A stretch of DNA of 64,000 nucleotides from Rhizobium croatiense (lineage in GTDB: Bacteria; Pseudomonadota; Alphaproteobacteria; Rhizobiales; Rhizobiaceae): positions 23,799 through 87,798 of the forward strand of contig NZ_JAILYJ010000023.1 of the NCBI RefSeq assembly GCF_019793465.1. Direction: 5' to 3'. Below are positions 42,133 through 50,213 of this stretch, one piece after another. Position 1 is the stretch's first letter. Each line of letters begins with the position of its first letter. Made by a program: the position numbers and the translations under genes. A model generated the notes under the pieces. That model saw only the letters and a list, made by a program, of their open reading frames with translations. It had not been told where the DNA came from and ran no database searches.

Positions 42133-43523
42133 GCCGCCGTCCTCCTCAGCTTCAGCCATTGCTCGAGATAGTGGATATCGGTCTCACCGCGCGCGAATGC
42201 GTGGTCCTCGAACAGGGCGCGCAGGAAGGGGATATTGGTGGCGATGCCTTCGATCTCGGTGCCGGCAAGCGCCTCGCACATTCTGGCCATTGCTTTCGCC
42301 CGCGTCGGCGCGTGGACGATCAGCTTGGCGATCAGCGAGTCGTAATAGGGCGAGACCCTGTAGCCGGGATGAATATGCGTATCGACCCGGATGCCCGGCC
42401 CCTGCGGCAAAGCGAGACGAGTGACGACGCCTGCCGACGGCAGGAAAGTGTCGGGATCCTCGGCGTTGATGCGGCATTCGAAAGAGTGGCCCTCGCAGGG
42501 GACATCGCTCTGGACGAGATCCAGAAGGTCACCCTGTGCCGCCTTTATCTGCGCCTGGACGATATCGATCCCGCTCGTCATCTCGGTGACGGGATGTTCG
42601 ACCTGAAGCCGCGTGTTCATCTCGATGAAATAGAAAGCGCCGTCCTCATAGAGGAACTCGAAGGTGCCGACACCGCGATAGCCGATCTGGCGGCAGGCCT
42701 GGACGCAGGCCATGCCGACCGGCTGGATGATATCGGGCGCGATTCCCGGCGCCGGTGCTTCCTCCACGACCTTCTGATGGCGGCGCTGCATCGAGCAATC
42801 GCGATGCCCCAGCCACACGGCATTGCCGTGATCGTCGCAAATGACCTGGATCTCGATATGGCGCGGATGCTCTAGGAATTTCTCCATGTAGAGCGAAGGC
42901 GAGCCGAAGGCCTTGCGCGCCTCTTCCCGGGTCAGCGCGATCGCTTCATGCAGTTGATCGGGCTTCGCCACGACGCGCATGCCGCGTCCGCCGCCGCCCC
43001 CTGACGCCTTGACGATGACGGGATAGCCGATCTCCAGCGCGATGCGCTGTATGGCGGCCGGGTCGTCGGGCAGTGCGCTATCGGGACCGGGAACGCAGGG
43101 GACGCCGGCCGCCATCATCGCCCGCTTCGCCGCGATCTTGTCGCCCATGGTCGCAATCGATGAAGCGGTCGGGCCGATGAAGGTCAGCCCGGCCTTTTCG
43201 ACGGCGTCGGCGAATGCGGCGTTCTCAGACAGAAAACCGTAACCAGGATGGATGGCGGCCGCGCCGGTCAGGCGTGCGGCGAGAAGAATGGCGTCCTGAT
43301 TGAGATAGCTCCTGCTCGCGGTCGAAGGGCCGATGCAGAGAAAATGGTCTGCGGTCTTGATGTAAGGCGCTTGCCGATCCGCCTCGGAGCAGATGGCGAC
43401 TGTCCTCAGGCCGAGTTCGCGGCAGGCGCGCTCTATCCGGGCGGCGATCTCGCCGCGATTGGCGATGAGGACCGTGTCGAAACGGCGTCCCGAAGCAGCG
43501 GATTGTTCAGATGTTTCCGGCAT
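42129..43523 (-). CDS. accC: Biotin carboxylase (AccC-like)
   Basis: 464 aa. N-terminal FDTVLIANRGEIAARI, the ATP-grasp glycine loop KASGGGGGRGMR near residue 173, HRDCSMQRRHQKVVEEAPA and NTRLQVEHPVTE near 305 are all intact, so ATP-dependent carboxylation of biotin should work. It is one member of a paralogous set, since the housekeeping accC normally pairs with accB only. Here it sits with pxpBCA, which points to a dedicated carboxylase. It overlaps accB (TGATG). Confidence 0.9.
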   Translation of the reverse strand: MPETSEQSAASGRRFDTVLIANRGEIAARIERACRELGLRTVAICSEADRQAPYIKTADHFLCIGPSTASRSYLNQDAILLAARLTGAAAIHPGYGFLSENAAFADAVEKAGLTFIGPTASSIATMGDKIAAKRAMMAAGVPCVPGPDSALPDDPAAIQRIALEIGYPVIVKASGGGGGRGMRVVAKPDQLHEAIALTREEARKAFGSPSLYMEKFLEHPRHIEIQVICDDHGNAVWLGHRDCSMQRRHQKVVEEAPAPGIAPDIIQPVGMACVQACRQIGYRGVGTFEFLYEDGAFYFIEMNTRLQVEHPVTEMTSGIDIVQAQIKAAQGDLLDLVQSDVPCEGHSFECRINAEDPDTFLPSAGVVTRLALPQGPGIRVDTHIHPGYRVSPYYDSLIAKLIVHAPTRAKAMARMCEALAGTEIEGIATNIPFLRALFEDHAFARGETDIHYLEQWLKLRRTAA

Positions 43524-43954
43524 CAGGCGATCTCCGCCAGCAGGTCGCCGGTCTCGACCTCGCCATTGTCGATATCGGTCAGGTGCGTGATGCGCCCGGA
43601 TCGCGGCGCGGCGATCGTATTGAAGACCTTCATCGCCTCGATGATGAAAAGGGTCTGCCCCTCCTCCACCGCGTCGCCGATCGCGACGAATGGCGGCTCG
43701 CTGGGCGCTGGCGCCCGGTGCAGGACGCCAAAGACGGGCGCCTTCACCGCATAGGAGGTTTTCTCGGCGCTGGAAGGCGCATCGGAGACAAGGCTAATCG
43801 TCGATTCCGGCTTTTGCGGGGGCTCGGCAACGCCTGCCTCTGCCGGCGACGAGCCGAAAATCCGAACCGTCACGTCCTTTTCCGTCACGGTCAGCTCGGT
43901 AATATTGGATCGTCCGACAAAGTCGATCAGCGTCTTGATCTTCGAGAGGTCCAT
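43523..43954 (-). CDS. accB: Biotin carboxyl carrier protein (AccB-like)
   Basis: 143 aa. N-terminal helix SKIKTLIDFVGRSNITELTV, a Pro/Ala-rich linker, then a biotinyl domain with the canonical IIEAMKVFNTI motif near residue 110, in which Lys receives biotin. First gene of the biotin-pxp operon. Its working lysine contrasts with the degenerate carrier two genes downstream. Confidence 0.9.
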   Translation of the reverse strand: MDLSKIKTLIDFVGRSNITELTVTEKDVTVRIFGSSPAEAGVAEPPQKPESTISLVSDAPSSAEKTSYAVKAPVFGVLHRAPAPSEPPFVAIGDAVEEGQTLFIIEAMKVFNTIAAPRSGRITHLTDIDNGEVETGDLLAEIA

Positions 43955-44145
43955 GTGCGTGCTCGGAATTTCAACATTCCACCGCGCAGGCCTGAAGTTT
44001 CATGTCGCCCGGTGTTGTGATTTTCGTAGCACGATGCGCCGACTGATGGGGTCAGACGAAGTTTTGATGGAGTGCAATCGGCGCCCCATGGGCGGCCATG
44101 TCACCGGACGCTTGCGAAACCGACAGACGGACCCTCGGAGCCGGA
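43955..44145. other. Intergenic region upstream of accB
   Basis: 191 bp between accB and the convergently placed toxin gene end (both minus strand). It should hold the promoter of the biotin-pxp operon. I see no strong palindrome or terminator in it. Confidence 0.5.
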
Positions 44146-44436
44146 TCAGAACCCTGCTTCCTTCTGATGTCGCACGGCGAGGATCGTCAAGATGTCGCCA
44201 TCCACACGATAACGCGCGACGTATCCGCTATCTCCGAAATCGATGAGCCATTCCCGATATTGCTCGGGCAAGTCTTCGATGAGGCGTCCCATATGGGGAT
44301 GTGCGCCGAGGAGGCTCACGCCGTTGAGAATGGTTTCGCCTGCCCGCCTGGCGACCGACGGGTTTTTCGGCCGCAGGAATTCCCGGAGCCGCTCGAGGTC
44401 GCGGATGGCGGCCGGGGAGAAGATTACTTGTGGCAT
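44146..44436 (-). CDS. parE: ParE/RelE-family toxin
   Basis: 96 aa. IFSPAAIRDLERLREFLR start, AHPHMGRLIEDLPEQYREWLI and the C-terminal GDILTILAVRHQKEAGF are typical of ParE, the gyrase-poisoning branch of the RelE fold. The start lies 13 bp inside the end of the antitoxin gene. The module is complete and looks intact. Confidence 0.88.
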   Translation of the reverse strand: MPQVIFSPAAIRDLERLREFLRPKNPSVARRAGETILNGVSLLGAHPHMGRLIEDLPEQYREWLIDFGDSGYVARYRVDGDILTILAVRHQKEAGF

Positions 44437-44702
44437 TCGGGGGCGGACAACTCGTCGTCAGTTCCCCAGGTCGAAAGCCATTTTTCGACCTCGACGCCGG
44501 TGATGTGCAATCCCGTCGCCTCAAATTCATTCCAGGCGTCAAGCGTCTCCTGCCGCAGCGCCTCGCGCCTCTCCTCGCGCTCGACATATTGCGCGATGGC
44601 TTCACGCATGATCCAGTGGGACGAACGGCGGCGAGCCTCGGCCAATTGTTGGACGCGGCCCTTCAGCTCTTCATCGAGCTTGAGCGAGGTCGGCGACGCC
44701 AT
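44424..44702 (-). CDS. Ribbon-helix-helix antitoxin (CopG/ParD-like)
   Basis: 92 aa. SLKLDEELKGRVQQLAEARRR followed by SSHWIMREAIAQYVEREE is the RHH DNA-binding fold. The C-terminal tail with DAWNEFEATG is the usual toxin-binding region of antitoxins paired with this kind of ParE. AGGGAGAG precedes the ATG. The protein should repress its own promoter together with the toxin. Confidence 0.88.
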   Translation of the reverse strand: MASPTSLKLDEELKGRVQQLAEARRRSSHWIMREAIAQYVEREERREALRQETLDAWNEFEATGLHITGVEVEKWLSTWGTDDELSAPECHK

Positions 44703-44797
44703 GAGCTCTCCCTAGTCGGAGGTAATACCGAACGCTAATTTAGGCCTCCTCGCTGTACTTGTCCATGAATGAATTCAATGAAGCAGTTCCGGCATCG

Positions 44798-45883
44798 TCA
44801 AGCCTTCGGAGGGGCGATGCTCTCCCGCGGGATGAGCTTGCTGCGGACGACGGTGCGCACGGAGACCGGGTTTTGCCTCTGGCCAATGGCGTCGAGCAAA
44901 AGTTCCACCGCGGCGCGGCCCATCTCTTCCACCGGTTGCTCGATCGTCGAGAGCGGCGGCGAGGAAAATTCGCAGACCGGGGAGCCATCGAAGGAGACGA
45001 TGGAGAGATCATCGGGAATGCTCAAGCCTGCGCGCTTGATGCGGCTGACGAATGAAATGGCCATATCATCGCTAGTGGCGATGACCGCCGTTGGTTTCTC
45101 GGCCAATTCGGTGAAATCCTCTGCCGCCTTTACGCCAATATCGAAACCGTGCTGATAATCGAGACGACCGCCCGAGCGACGCACTGCCTCCTCCGATAGG
45201 CCGGCTGCCTCAAGCGCCTCGAGCACGCCGCCATAGCGCTCGACGTCGTGATAATTGCCTTCAGGTCCCGCAAGATAGAAGAATCGTCGGTGGCCTAGAC
45301 GGATCAGTTCAGCGGTGACGTCGCGCACAGCCTCGCGGTCGTTGGTGATGACGCTCTGCAGGCCCGCATCGCTCATGTCGAGCAGCATCGAAACGATCGG
45401 CAGGCCGGAATTTGCCAGCGAGCGCCCATCGACCTCCGGAAGCTTCGACGACAGGATGATCGCGCCGCGCACGCTGCCGCCGAAGGCAAGATCGAGAATG
45501 TGCCGCTCGGAAATCTCGTCGCGACCGAGGTTGGCGATCATCAGATTGTAGCCGCCCTGGATCAGCGATTTGTTGATACTCTGCAGGACCTGCGGAATGA
45601 TCTGCGAGACGCCGTAATAGAGCGATCCAGGCAGGATGATCATGATGATGTTGGATTTGCCGACCCTGAGGCCCCGCGCCATTGCATTGGGCGTATAGCC
45701 GAGTTGCTTGGCGGCCGCGTTGATCTTGGCGCGCGTCTTTTCATTGACCCGCCCGGGGTTGGCGAGCGCACGGCTGACCGTTGATATGGCAACGCCGGCG
45801 AGCCGCGCGACATCCGCCATCAAGGCCCCTGATGGTTCCTCTCCCATTACATCCTTGTTTTTATTCACGTGTCGTTCTTTCAT
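44798..45883 (-). CDS. LacI family transcriptional regulator
   Basis: 361 aa from the ATG at 45883. An in-frame ATG at 45847 has a better AAGGAT site and would shorten it by 12 residues. HTH: MADVARLAGVAISTVSRAL, with hinge NAMARGLRVGKSN, then the sugar-binding-like domain ending in FSSPPLSTIEQPVEEMGRAAVELL. Divergent from the isomerase/CUT1 ABC operon, with two LacI-type palindromes in the gap, so it is almost certainly the local repressor. Confidence 0.9.
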   Translation of the reverse strand: MKERHVNKNKDVMGEEPSGALMADVARLAGVAISTVSRALANPGRVNEKTRAKINAAAKQLGYTPNAMARGLRVGKSNIIMIILPGSLYYGVSQIIPQVLQSINKSLIQGGYNLMIANLGRDEISERHILDLAFGGSVRGAIILSSKLPEVDGRSLANSGLPIVSMLLDMSDAGLQSVITNDREAVRDVTAELIRLGHRRFFYLAGPEGNYHDVERYGGVLEALEAAGLSEEAVRRSGGRLDYQHGFDIGVKAAEDFTELAEKPTAVIATSDDMAISFVSRIKRAGLSIPDDLSIVSFDGSPVCEFSSPPLSTIEQPVEEMGRAAVELLLDAIGQRQNPVSVRTVVRSKLIPRESIAPPKA

Positions 45884-45926
45884 CGGATGCTTCGATTTGC
45901 AACTTTAAGGCAGGTGGTGGCTTATA

Positions 45927-45938
45927 GCAAACGTTTGC
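45927..45938. promoter_or_regulatory. LacI-type operator 1
   Basis: GCAAACGTTTGC, a perfect 12-bp palindrome with a central CG, the classic LacI/GalR-family core. It lies 44 bp upstream of the regulator start, so it would also control the regulator itself. Centre-to-centre distance to operator 2 is 59 bp. Confidence 0.75.
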
Positions 45939-45983
45939 CAAAAATCGCTTGCCAAAAAAACCAGCTTGGCTATCATTAAGTCA

Positions 45984-45999
45984 TGGCAAACGATTGCCA
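45984..45999. promoter_or_regulatory. LacI-type operator 2
   Basis: TGGCAAACGATTGCCA, a 16-bp palindrome with one imperfect central pair and the same GCAAACG core as operator 1. It lies 90 bp before the isomerase ATG, where repressor would block the operon promoter. Two sites allow looping. Confidence 0.75.
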
Positions 46000-46089
46000 T
46001 CTCTTAATGCGTTGAAATTTCATGACTTATTGGATGTGGAGGTGCTGTTCCGCACTCCGCTAAGTCGTGCCTCGAGAAATGAGATAGAT

Positions 46090-47043
46090 ATGGCTACTGC
46101 CGACAGGCTGCGCTTCGGCGTCGATCTCGTGACGTTCTTTCATCCCGGCTTTTGGGGCGTCGACAGCCATGATGCGATCATCGACCATGCGCGCGCTGCG
46201 CCGCGCGCCTTCTGGGACAAGATCCTCGACAGCGTCCAGGCCTCCGGCGTTACCGGTGTCGAGCTGACCTTCTCTCCCTTCAACTGGCAGGACGCGATCA
46301 AGACCTATGGTTCGGTGAAGGCTTTCGCAGCCGAGCTGGCAAAACGCGGCCTGACGCTCTGCAGCGGTTTCTTCGCGGAGCTGGAGGCGGCGGGGGACTT
46401 TGCCGACCCCGAGGCCCAGCGCGCGCTGATCGACAAGGCGGAGCGCTATGCCGACTTCCTGAGAGCCTGCGGCAGCGACATCATGGTGATCGGCGCCCCG
46501 CTGCGCCAGACGCTCGGCGCCCAGCCGGTGCAGTTTTATGATTTCGACCGCGCCAAGCTGATTGCCGACTTCCTGAACCGTCTCGGCTCGACCCTCTATA
46601 TCAGGGGCGTGCGGCTGGCGCTGCATACCGAAGCGCATTCGATTTTTGCCGGCGCGCGTGACGTCGATCTGATGATGCTTTTGACCGACCCCGCCTATGT
46701 GCATATGTGCCCCGACACGGCCCATATCATCGTTGCCGGCTCAGATCCCGTCCAACTCGTCGACCGTCATCATGAGCGGATGATCATCGCCCATTGGAAG
46801 GATGCGATCGGCCCCATGCCCGCCGACACCCCGATCGACAAGCACATTCACGATCGCCACCGCCCCTATTTCTGCGGCTTCGGCCTCGGGCGGGTCGACT
46901 GGCCGGCCTGGATCCGGCTGCTGCGCGACCGGGCCTATGAAGGCTGGGCGATCCTCGAACTCGATGCCGCGCCGGATCCCGTCCGCGACATCGCCAACGG
47001 GCTGACGCTCGTCCGGCAGGCGCTCCTGCCGATCTATCGCTGA
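46090..47043 (+). CDS. Sugar phosphate isomerase/epimerase (TIM barrel), likely keto-sugar enzyme
   Basis: About 317 aa from the ATG at 46090; the longer frame starts inside the operator region and is rejected. RFGVDLVTFFHPGFWGVDS, GVELTFSPFNW, metal-site patterns in ALHTEAHS, MCPDTAHI and IAHWKDA, and a late GWAILELDAAPD. First gene of an operon with a sugar ABC transporter and a GMC oxidoreductase, a setting in which such barrels act on 3-keto-glycosides or as 3-keto-sugar epimerases. Confidence 0.85.
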   Translation: MATADRLRFGVDLVTFFHPGFWGVDSHDAIIDHARAAPRAFWDKILDSVQASGVTGVELTFSPFNWQDAIKTYGSVKAFAAELAKRGLTLCSGFFAELEAAGDFADPEAQRALIDKAERYADFLRACGSDIMVIGAPLRQTLGAQPVQFYDFDRAKLIADFLNRLGSTLYIRGVRLALHTEAHSIFAGARDVDLMMLLTDPAYVHMCPDTAHIIVAGSDPVQLVDRHHERMIIAHWKDAIGPMPADTPIDKHIHDRHRPYFCGFGLGRVDWPAWIRLLRDRAYEGWAILELDAAPDPVRDIANGLTLVRQALLPIYR

Positions 47044-47101
47044 CTATCATTCCGAAGACTACGAACGCCCCGCCAAGAGGGCATTTTCAAGAGGTGGAAC
47101 A

Positions 47102-48334
47102 ATGAAGACCATGATGAAACTTTTTCTTGCCGGCGTAGCATTCGCCGGTCTCTTCGCTTCGGCCCATGCCGAGGACAAGCCGACGATCGAGATGATGTCG
47201 TCCTGGACATCGGGCGGCGAAGCCGCCGCCCTCAATGTCATCAGAAGCGAATTCGAAAAGCGCGGCGGTGTCTGGAAGGATTCCTCGATCGCCGGTTTCG
47301 GCGCGGCCGATGCGGCATTCCAAAACCGGATCGTCGCCGGCGACGCGCCTGGCGCCAAACAGGGCGTCATCGGCCTTGCGGCTGCGGATTTCGTCAGCCA
47401 GGGCCTATTCAACCCGATCGACGACGTCGCGGCCGCCGGCAAATGGGCCGACGTCCTGCCGAAATCGATCACCGATCTCATTTCCTATGACGGCAAGGTC
47501 TATCTCGCGCCGACCGGCGCCCATGGCGAAAGCTGGGTCTTCTATTCCAAGGAAGCCTTCGGAAAGGCCGGCATCGCGGAGGAGCCGAAGAGCTGGGACG
47601 AATTCTTCGCTGACCTCGACAAGCTGAAGGCCGCCGGCATTATTCCGGTCGCCTGGGGCGGGCAGCCGTGGCAGCAGACCAAGGTCTTCAACATGATCCT
47701 GCTTTCGCAGGTCGGGATCGACGGCTTTCTGAAGATCTATGTCGACAAGGACAAAAGCGAGGCATCGGTCGAGGGCGTGAAGAAGACCCTCGAAATCCTC
47801 GGCAAGCTGCGCGGTTATGTCGACGCCGGTGCCGCCGGCCGCAATTGGAACGACGCGACGGCCATGCTGATCACCGCCAAGGCCGGCGTGCAGTTCATGG
47901 GCGATTGGGCCAAGGGCGAATTCACCGTCGCCGGCAAGGAGCCGGGCAAGGACTATGGCTGCATGATCGCGCCGGAATCGAAGGGCATGGTCTACATCGC
48001 CGATTCGCTCTGGTTCCCGAAGACCGGCAATACCGGCACCGACAAGGCGCAGAAACTGCTCGCCGAGGTCGTCATGGATCCGGCCGTCCAGGTCGAGTTC
48101 GCGCTGAAGAAAGGCTCGGTGCCGATGCGCACCGACGTCGACAAGTCGAAGCTCGATGTCTGTGCTCAGAAGGGTGCGGAGCTGATGGCAGCCGGCGCGA
48201 TCGTGCCGGACCAGGCGATTGTGCTGACGCCCCAGCAGGTCGGCGCGCTCGACGATTACGTCGACGAATTTTGGAGCGGCGGCTCGAACGACGCAGCCTC
48301 CGCGGCCGAGAACTTCTTCGCCATTTTCGAATAG
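47102..48334 (+). CDS. CUT1 sugar ABC transporter binding protein
   Basis: 410 aa. It has a signal peptide at about residues 1-22 (FLAGVAFAGLFASAHA), then a family 1 extracellular solute-binding fold: IEMMSSWTSGGEAAALN, GESWVFYSKEAFGKAGI, GVQFMGDWAKGEF. GAGGTGG precedes the ATG. Likely binds a disaccharide or glycoside. Confidence 0.9.
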   Translation: MKTMMKLFLAGVAFAGLFASAHAEDKPTIEMMSSWTSGGEAAALNVIRSEFEKRGGVWKDSSIAGFGAADAAFQNRIVAGDAPGAKQGVIGLAAADFVSQGLFNPIDDVAAAGKWADVLPKSITDLISYDGKVYLAPTGAHGESWVFYSKEAFGKAGIAEEPKSWDEFFADLDKLKAAGIIPVAWGGQPWQQTKVFNMILLSQVGIDGFLKIYVDKDKSEASVEGVKKTLEILGKLRGYVDAGAAGRNWNDATAMLITAKAGVQFMGDWAKGEFTVAGKEPGKDYGCMIAPESKGMVYIADSLWFPKTGNTGTDKAQKLLAEVVMDPAVQVEFALKKGSVPMRTDVDKSKLDVCAQKGAELMAAGAIVPDQAIVLTPQQVGALDDYVDEFWSGGSNDAASAAENFFAIFE

Positions 48335-48340
48335 GATAGC

Positions 48341-48400
48341 GCCGTGGCGTCGGCCTGATCCGACGCCACGGCAGCCCGGCCGCTGCCTTCGCGCAGCGGC
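48341..48400 (+). terminator. Two tandem stem-loops after the binding-protein gene
   Basis: First stem: GCCGTGGCGTCGG, loop CCTGAT, CCGACGCCACGGC, perfect 13-bp arms (48341-48372). Second: GCCGCTGC, 6 nt, GCAGCGGC (48379-48400). They begin 7 bp after the stop and lack a U run, so they are more likely an mRNA stabiliser or partial terminator that favours binding-protein production than a full terminator. Confidence 0.6.
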
Positions 48401-48434
48401 AGCGCGCCCCTTTCATCTGTCGACGAGCTGGCCG

Positions 48435-49322
48435 ATGTCCTTCAAACGTAAGCCCAACTTCTCCGCCACCATCGCCCTGCTGCCGACATGGTTCGTCGCG
48501 GTGGTGGTCTTCATCGGCACCATGGCGTGGTCGATCCGCCTGTCCTTCACCAATTCCACGCTCTTTCCCTCCTCGACCTATGTCGGCCTTGCGCAATATT
48601 CGAAGCTCTTCTCTTCCGCCAAATGGCTCGCGTCACTGCAGAACGTGCTGATCTTCGGCGTCCTATACGTCGCAGGCTGTCTGCTGCTCGGCTTTCTGCT
48701 CGCCGCCGCACTCGACCGCAAGATCCGCTTCGAAAGCGCCTTCAGGACCATCTTCCTTTATCCCTACGCCATGTCCTTCGTGGTGACCGGGCTGATCTGG
48801 CAATGGATGCTCAACCCGACGCTCGGCATCCAGGCCAGCGTGCGTTCGCTCGGCTGGGAAAGCTTTGTTCTCGACTGGGTGGTCAACCGCGACATGGCGA
48901 TCTATGCGCTGGTGCTTGCCGGCGTCTGGCAGGGCGCGGGGCTGGTCATGGTCATCGCGCTGGCCGGCATGCGCGGCATCGAGGCCGAGCAATGGAAGGC
49001 GGCGCGCATCGACGGCATTCCCGTCTGGCGGATCTATGTCTCGATCATCCTGCCGCAGCTCGGGCCGGCGCTGGCGGCTGCCGGCATGCTGCTCGCCATG
49101 GGCGTGATCAAGACTTACGACATCGTCGTCGCCATGACCAATGGCGGCCCCGGCAACTCGACGGAAGTGCCGGCGAAATTCATCATGGATAATCTGTTCG
49201 GACGCCAGAACCTCGGCCTCGCCACGGCCGGTGCCACGGTGCTTGTCCTCGGCGTGATCATCGCGGTCGCCCCGTTCCGCTACGCGATGCACATGCGCGC
49301 CAGAGCGAAGGGAGCCGCGTGA
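48435..49322 (+). CDS. CUT1 sugar ABC transporter permease (MalF/UgpA type)
   Basis: 295 aa, about six helices. PYAMSFVVTGLIWQWMLNP and an EAA loop GIEAEQWKAARIDGIPVWRIYV near residues 185-205. The stop TGA shares its last base with the next ATG. Confidence 0.9.
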   Translation: MSFKRKPNFSATIALLPTWFVAVVVFIGTMAWSIRLSFTNSTLFPSSTYVGLAQYSKLFSSAKWLASLQNVLIFGVLYVAGCLLLGFLLAAALDRKIRFESAFRTIFLYPYAMSFVVTGLIWQWMLNPTLGIQASVRSLGWESFVLDWVVNRDMAIYALVLAGVWQGAGLVMVIALAGMRGIEAEQWKAARIDGIPVWRIYVSIILPQLGPALAAAGMLLAMGVIKTYDIVVAMTNGGPGNSTEVPAKFIMDNLFGRQNLGLATAGATVLVLGVIIAVAPFRYAMHMRARAKGAA

Positions 49323-50206
49323 TGGCCGATCTCCATCCGAACGGTCCGAGGCCGGCACGGCTCACCGCCGGGCGCATCGGCCTCTACGCCTTCCTGGTCG
49401 TCGCAGCACTTTTCTTCCTTCTGCCGCTCTACACCATGGTCGTCACCTCGCTGAAATCGATGGACGAGATCCGGCTCGGGCAGATCTTCGCGCTGCCGGC
49501 CAGGCTCGATTTCTCTGCTTGGGCGACCGCTTGGTCGGGCGCCTGCATGGGCACCGTCTGCGTCGGCATTCGCAGCGGCTTCTGGAATTCGGTGGCGATC
49601 ACCGTTCCCGCGGTCGCGCTCTCGGTCTTTGTCGGCGCCGTCAACGGCTATGCGCTGTCGCTCTGGCGGCCGCGCGGGGCAAATGCGCTCTTCGGTCTGC
49701 TGATGGCCGGCGGCCTCATCCCCTACCAGATCTTCCTCTATCCGATGGTCCGGGCGATGGCGAATATCGAGCTCTACAATTCGCTGGCCGGCATCATTCT
49801 CGTGCATGTCATCTTCGGCCTGCCGCTGGTGACGCTGCTCTTTCGCAACTATTTCGTCAGCGTGCCGGAGGAACTCTGCAAGGCGGCGCGCGTCGACGGC
49901 GCGGGCTTCTGGCGGATCTTTTTCGAGATCATGCTGCCGATCGCGGTGCCGATGGTCGTCGTCGTCTCGATGCTCCAGTTCACCGGCATCTGGAACGACT
50001 TCCTGCTCGGTCTCGTCTTTGCCGGCCGCGACAACCTGCCGATGACCGTCCAGCTCAACAATATCGTCAACACCACGATGGGCGAGCGCACCTACAATGT
50101 GAACATGGCGGCGACGATCCTGACCGCCATCGTTCCGCTCGCAATCTATTTCCTGTCCGGCCGCTGGTTCGTGCGCGGCATCGCGGCCGGCGCAGTCAAG
50201 GGGTAA
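49322..50206 (+). CDS. CUT1 sugar ABC transporter permease (MalG/UgpE type)
   Basis: About 294 aa from the ATG at 49322; a GTG three bases earlier is possible. EAA loop VPEELCKAARVDGAGFWRIFF near residues 180-200 and a C-terminal GRWFVRGIAAGAVKG, usual for the family. Only 7 bp from the ATPase gene. Confidence 0.9.
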   Translation: MADLHPNGPRPARLTAGRIGLYAFLVVAALFFLLPLYTMVVTSLKSMDEIRLGQIFALPARLDFSAWATAWSGACMGTVCVGIRSGFWNSVAITVPAVALSVFVGAVNGYALSLWRPRGANALFGLLMAGGLIPYQIFLYPMVRAMANIELYNSLAGIILVHVIFGLPLVTLLFRNYFVSVPEELCKAARVDGAGFWRIFFEIMLPIAVPMVVVVSMLQFTGIWNDFLLGLVFAGRDNLPMTVQLNNIVNTTMGERTYNVNMAATILTAIVPLAIYFLSGRWFVRGIAAGAVKG

Positions 50207-50213
50207 CGCTTCC

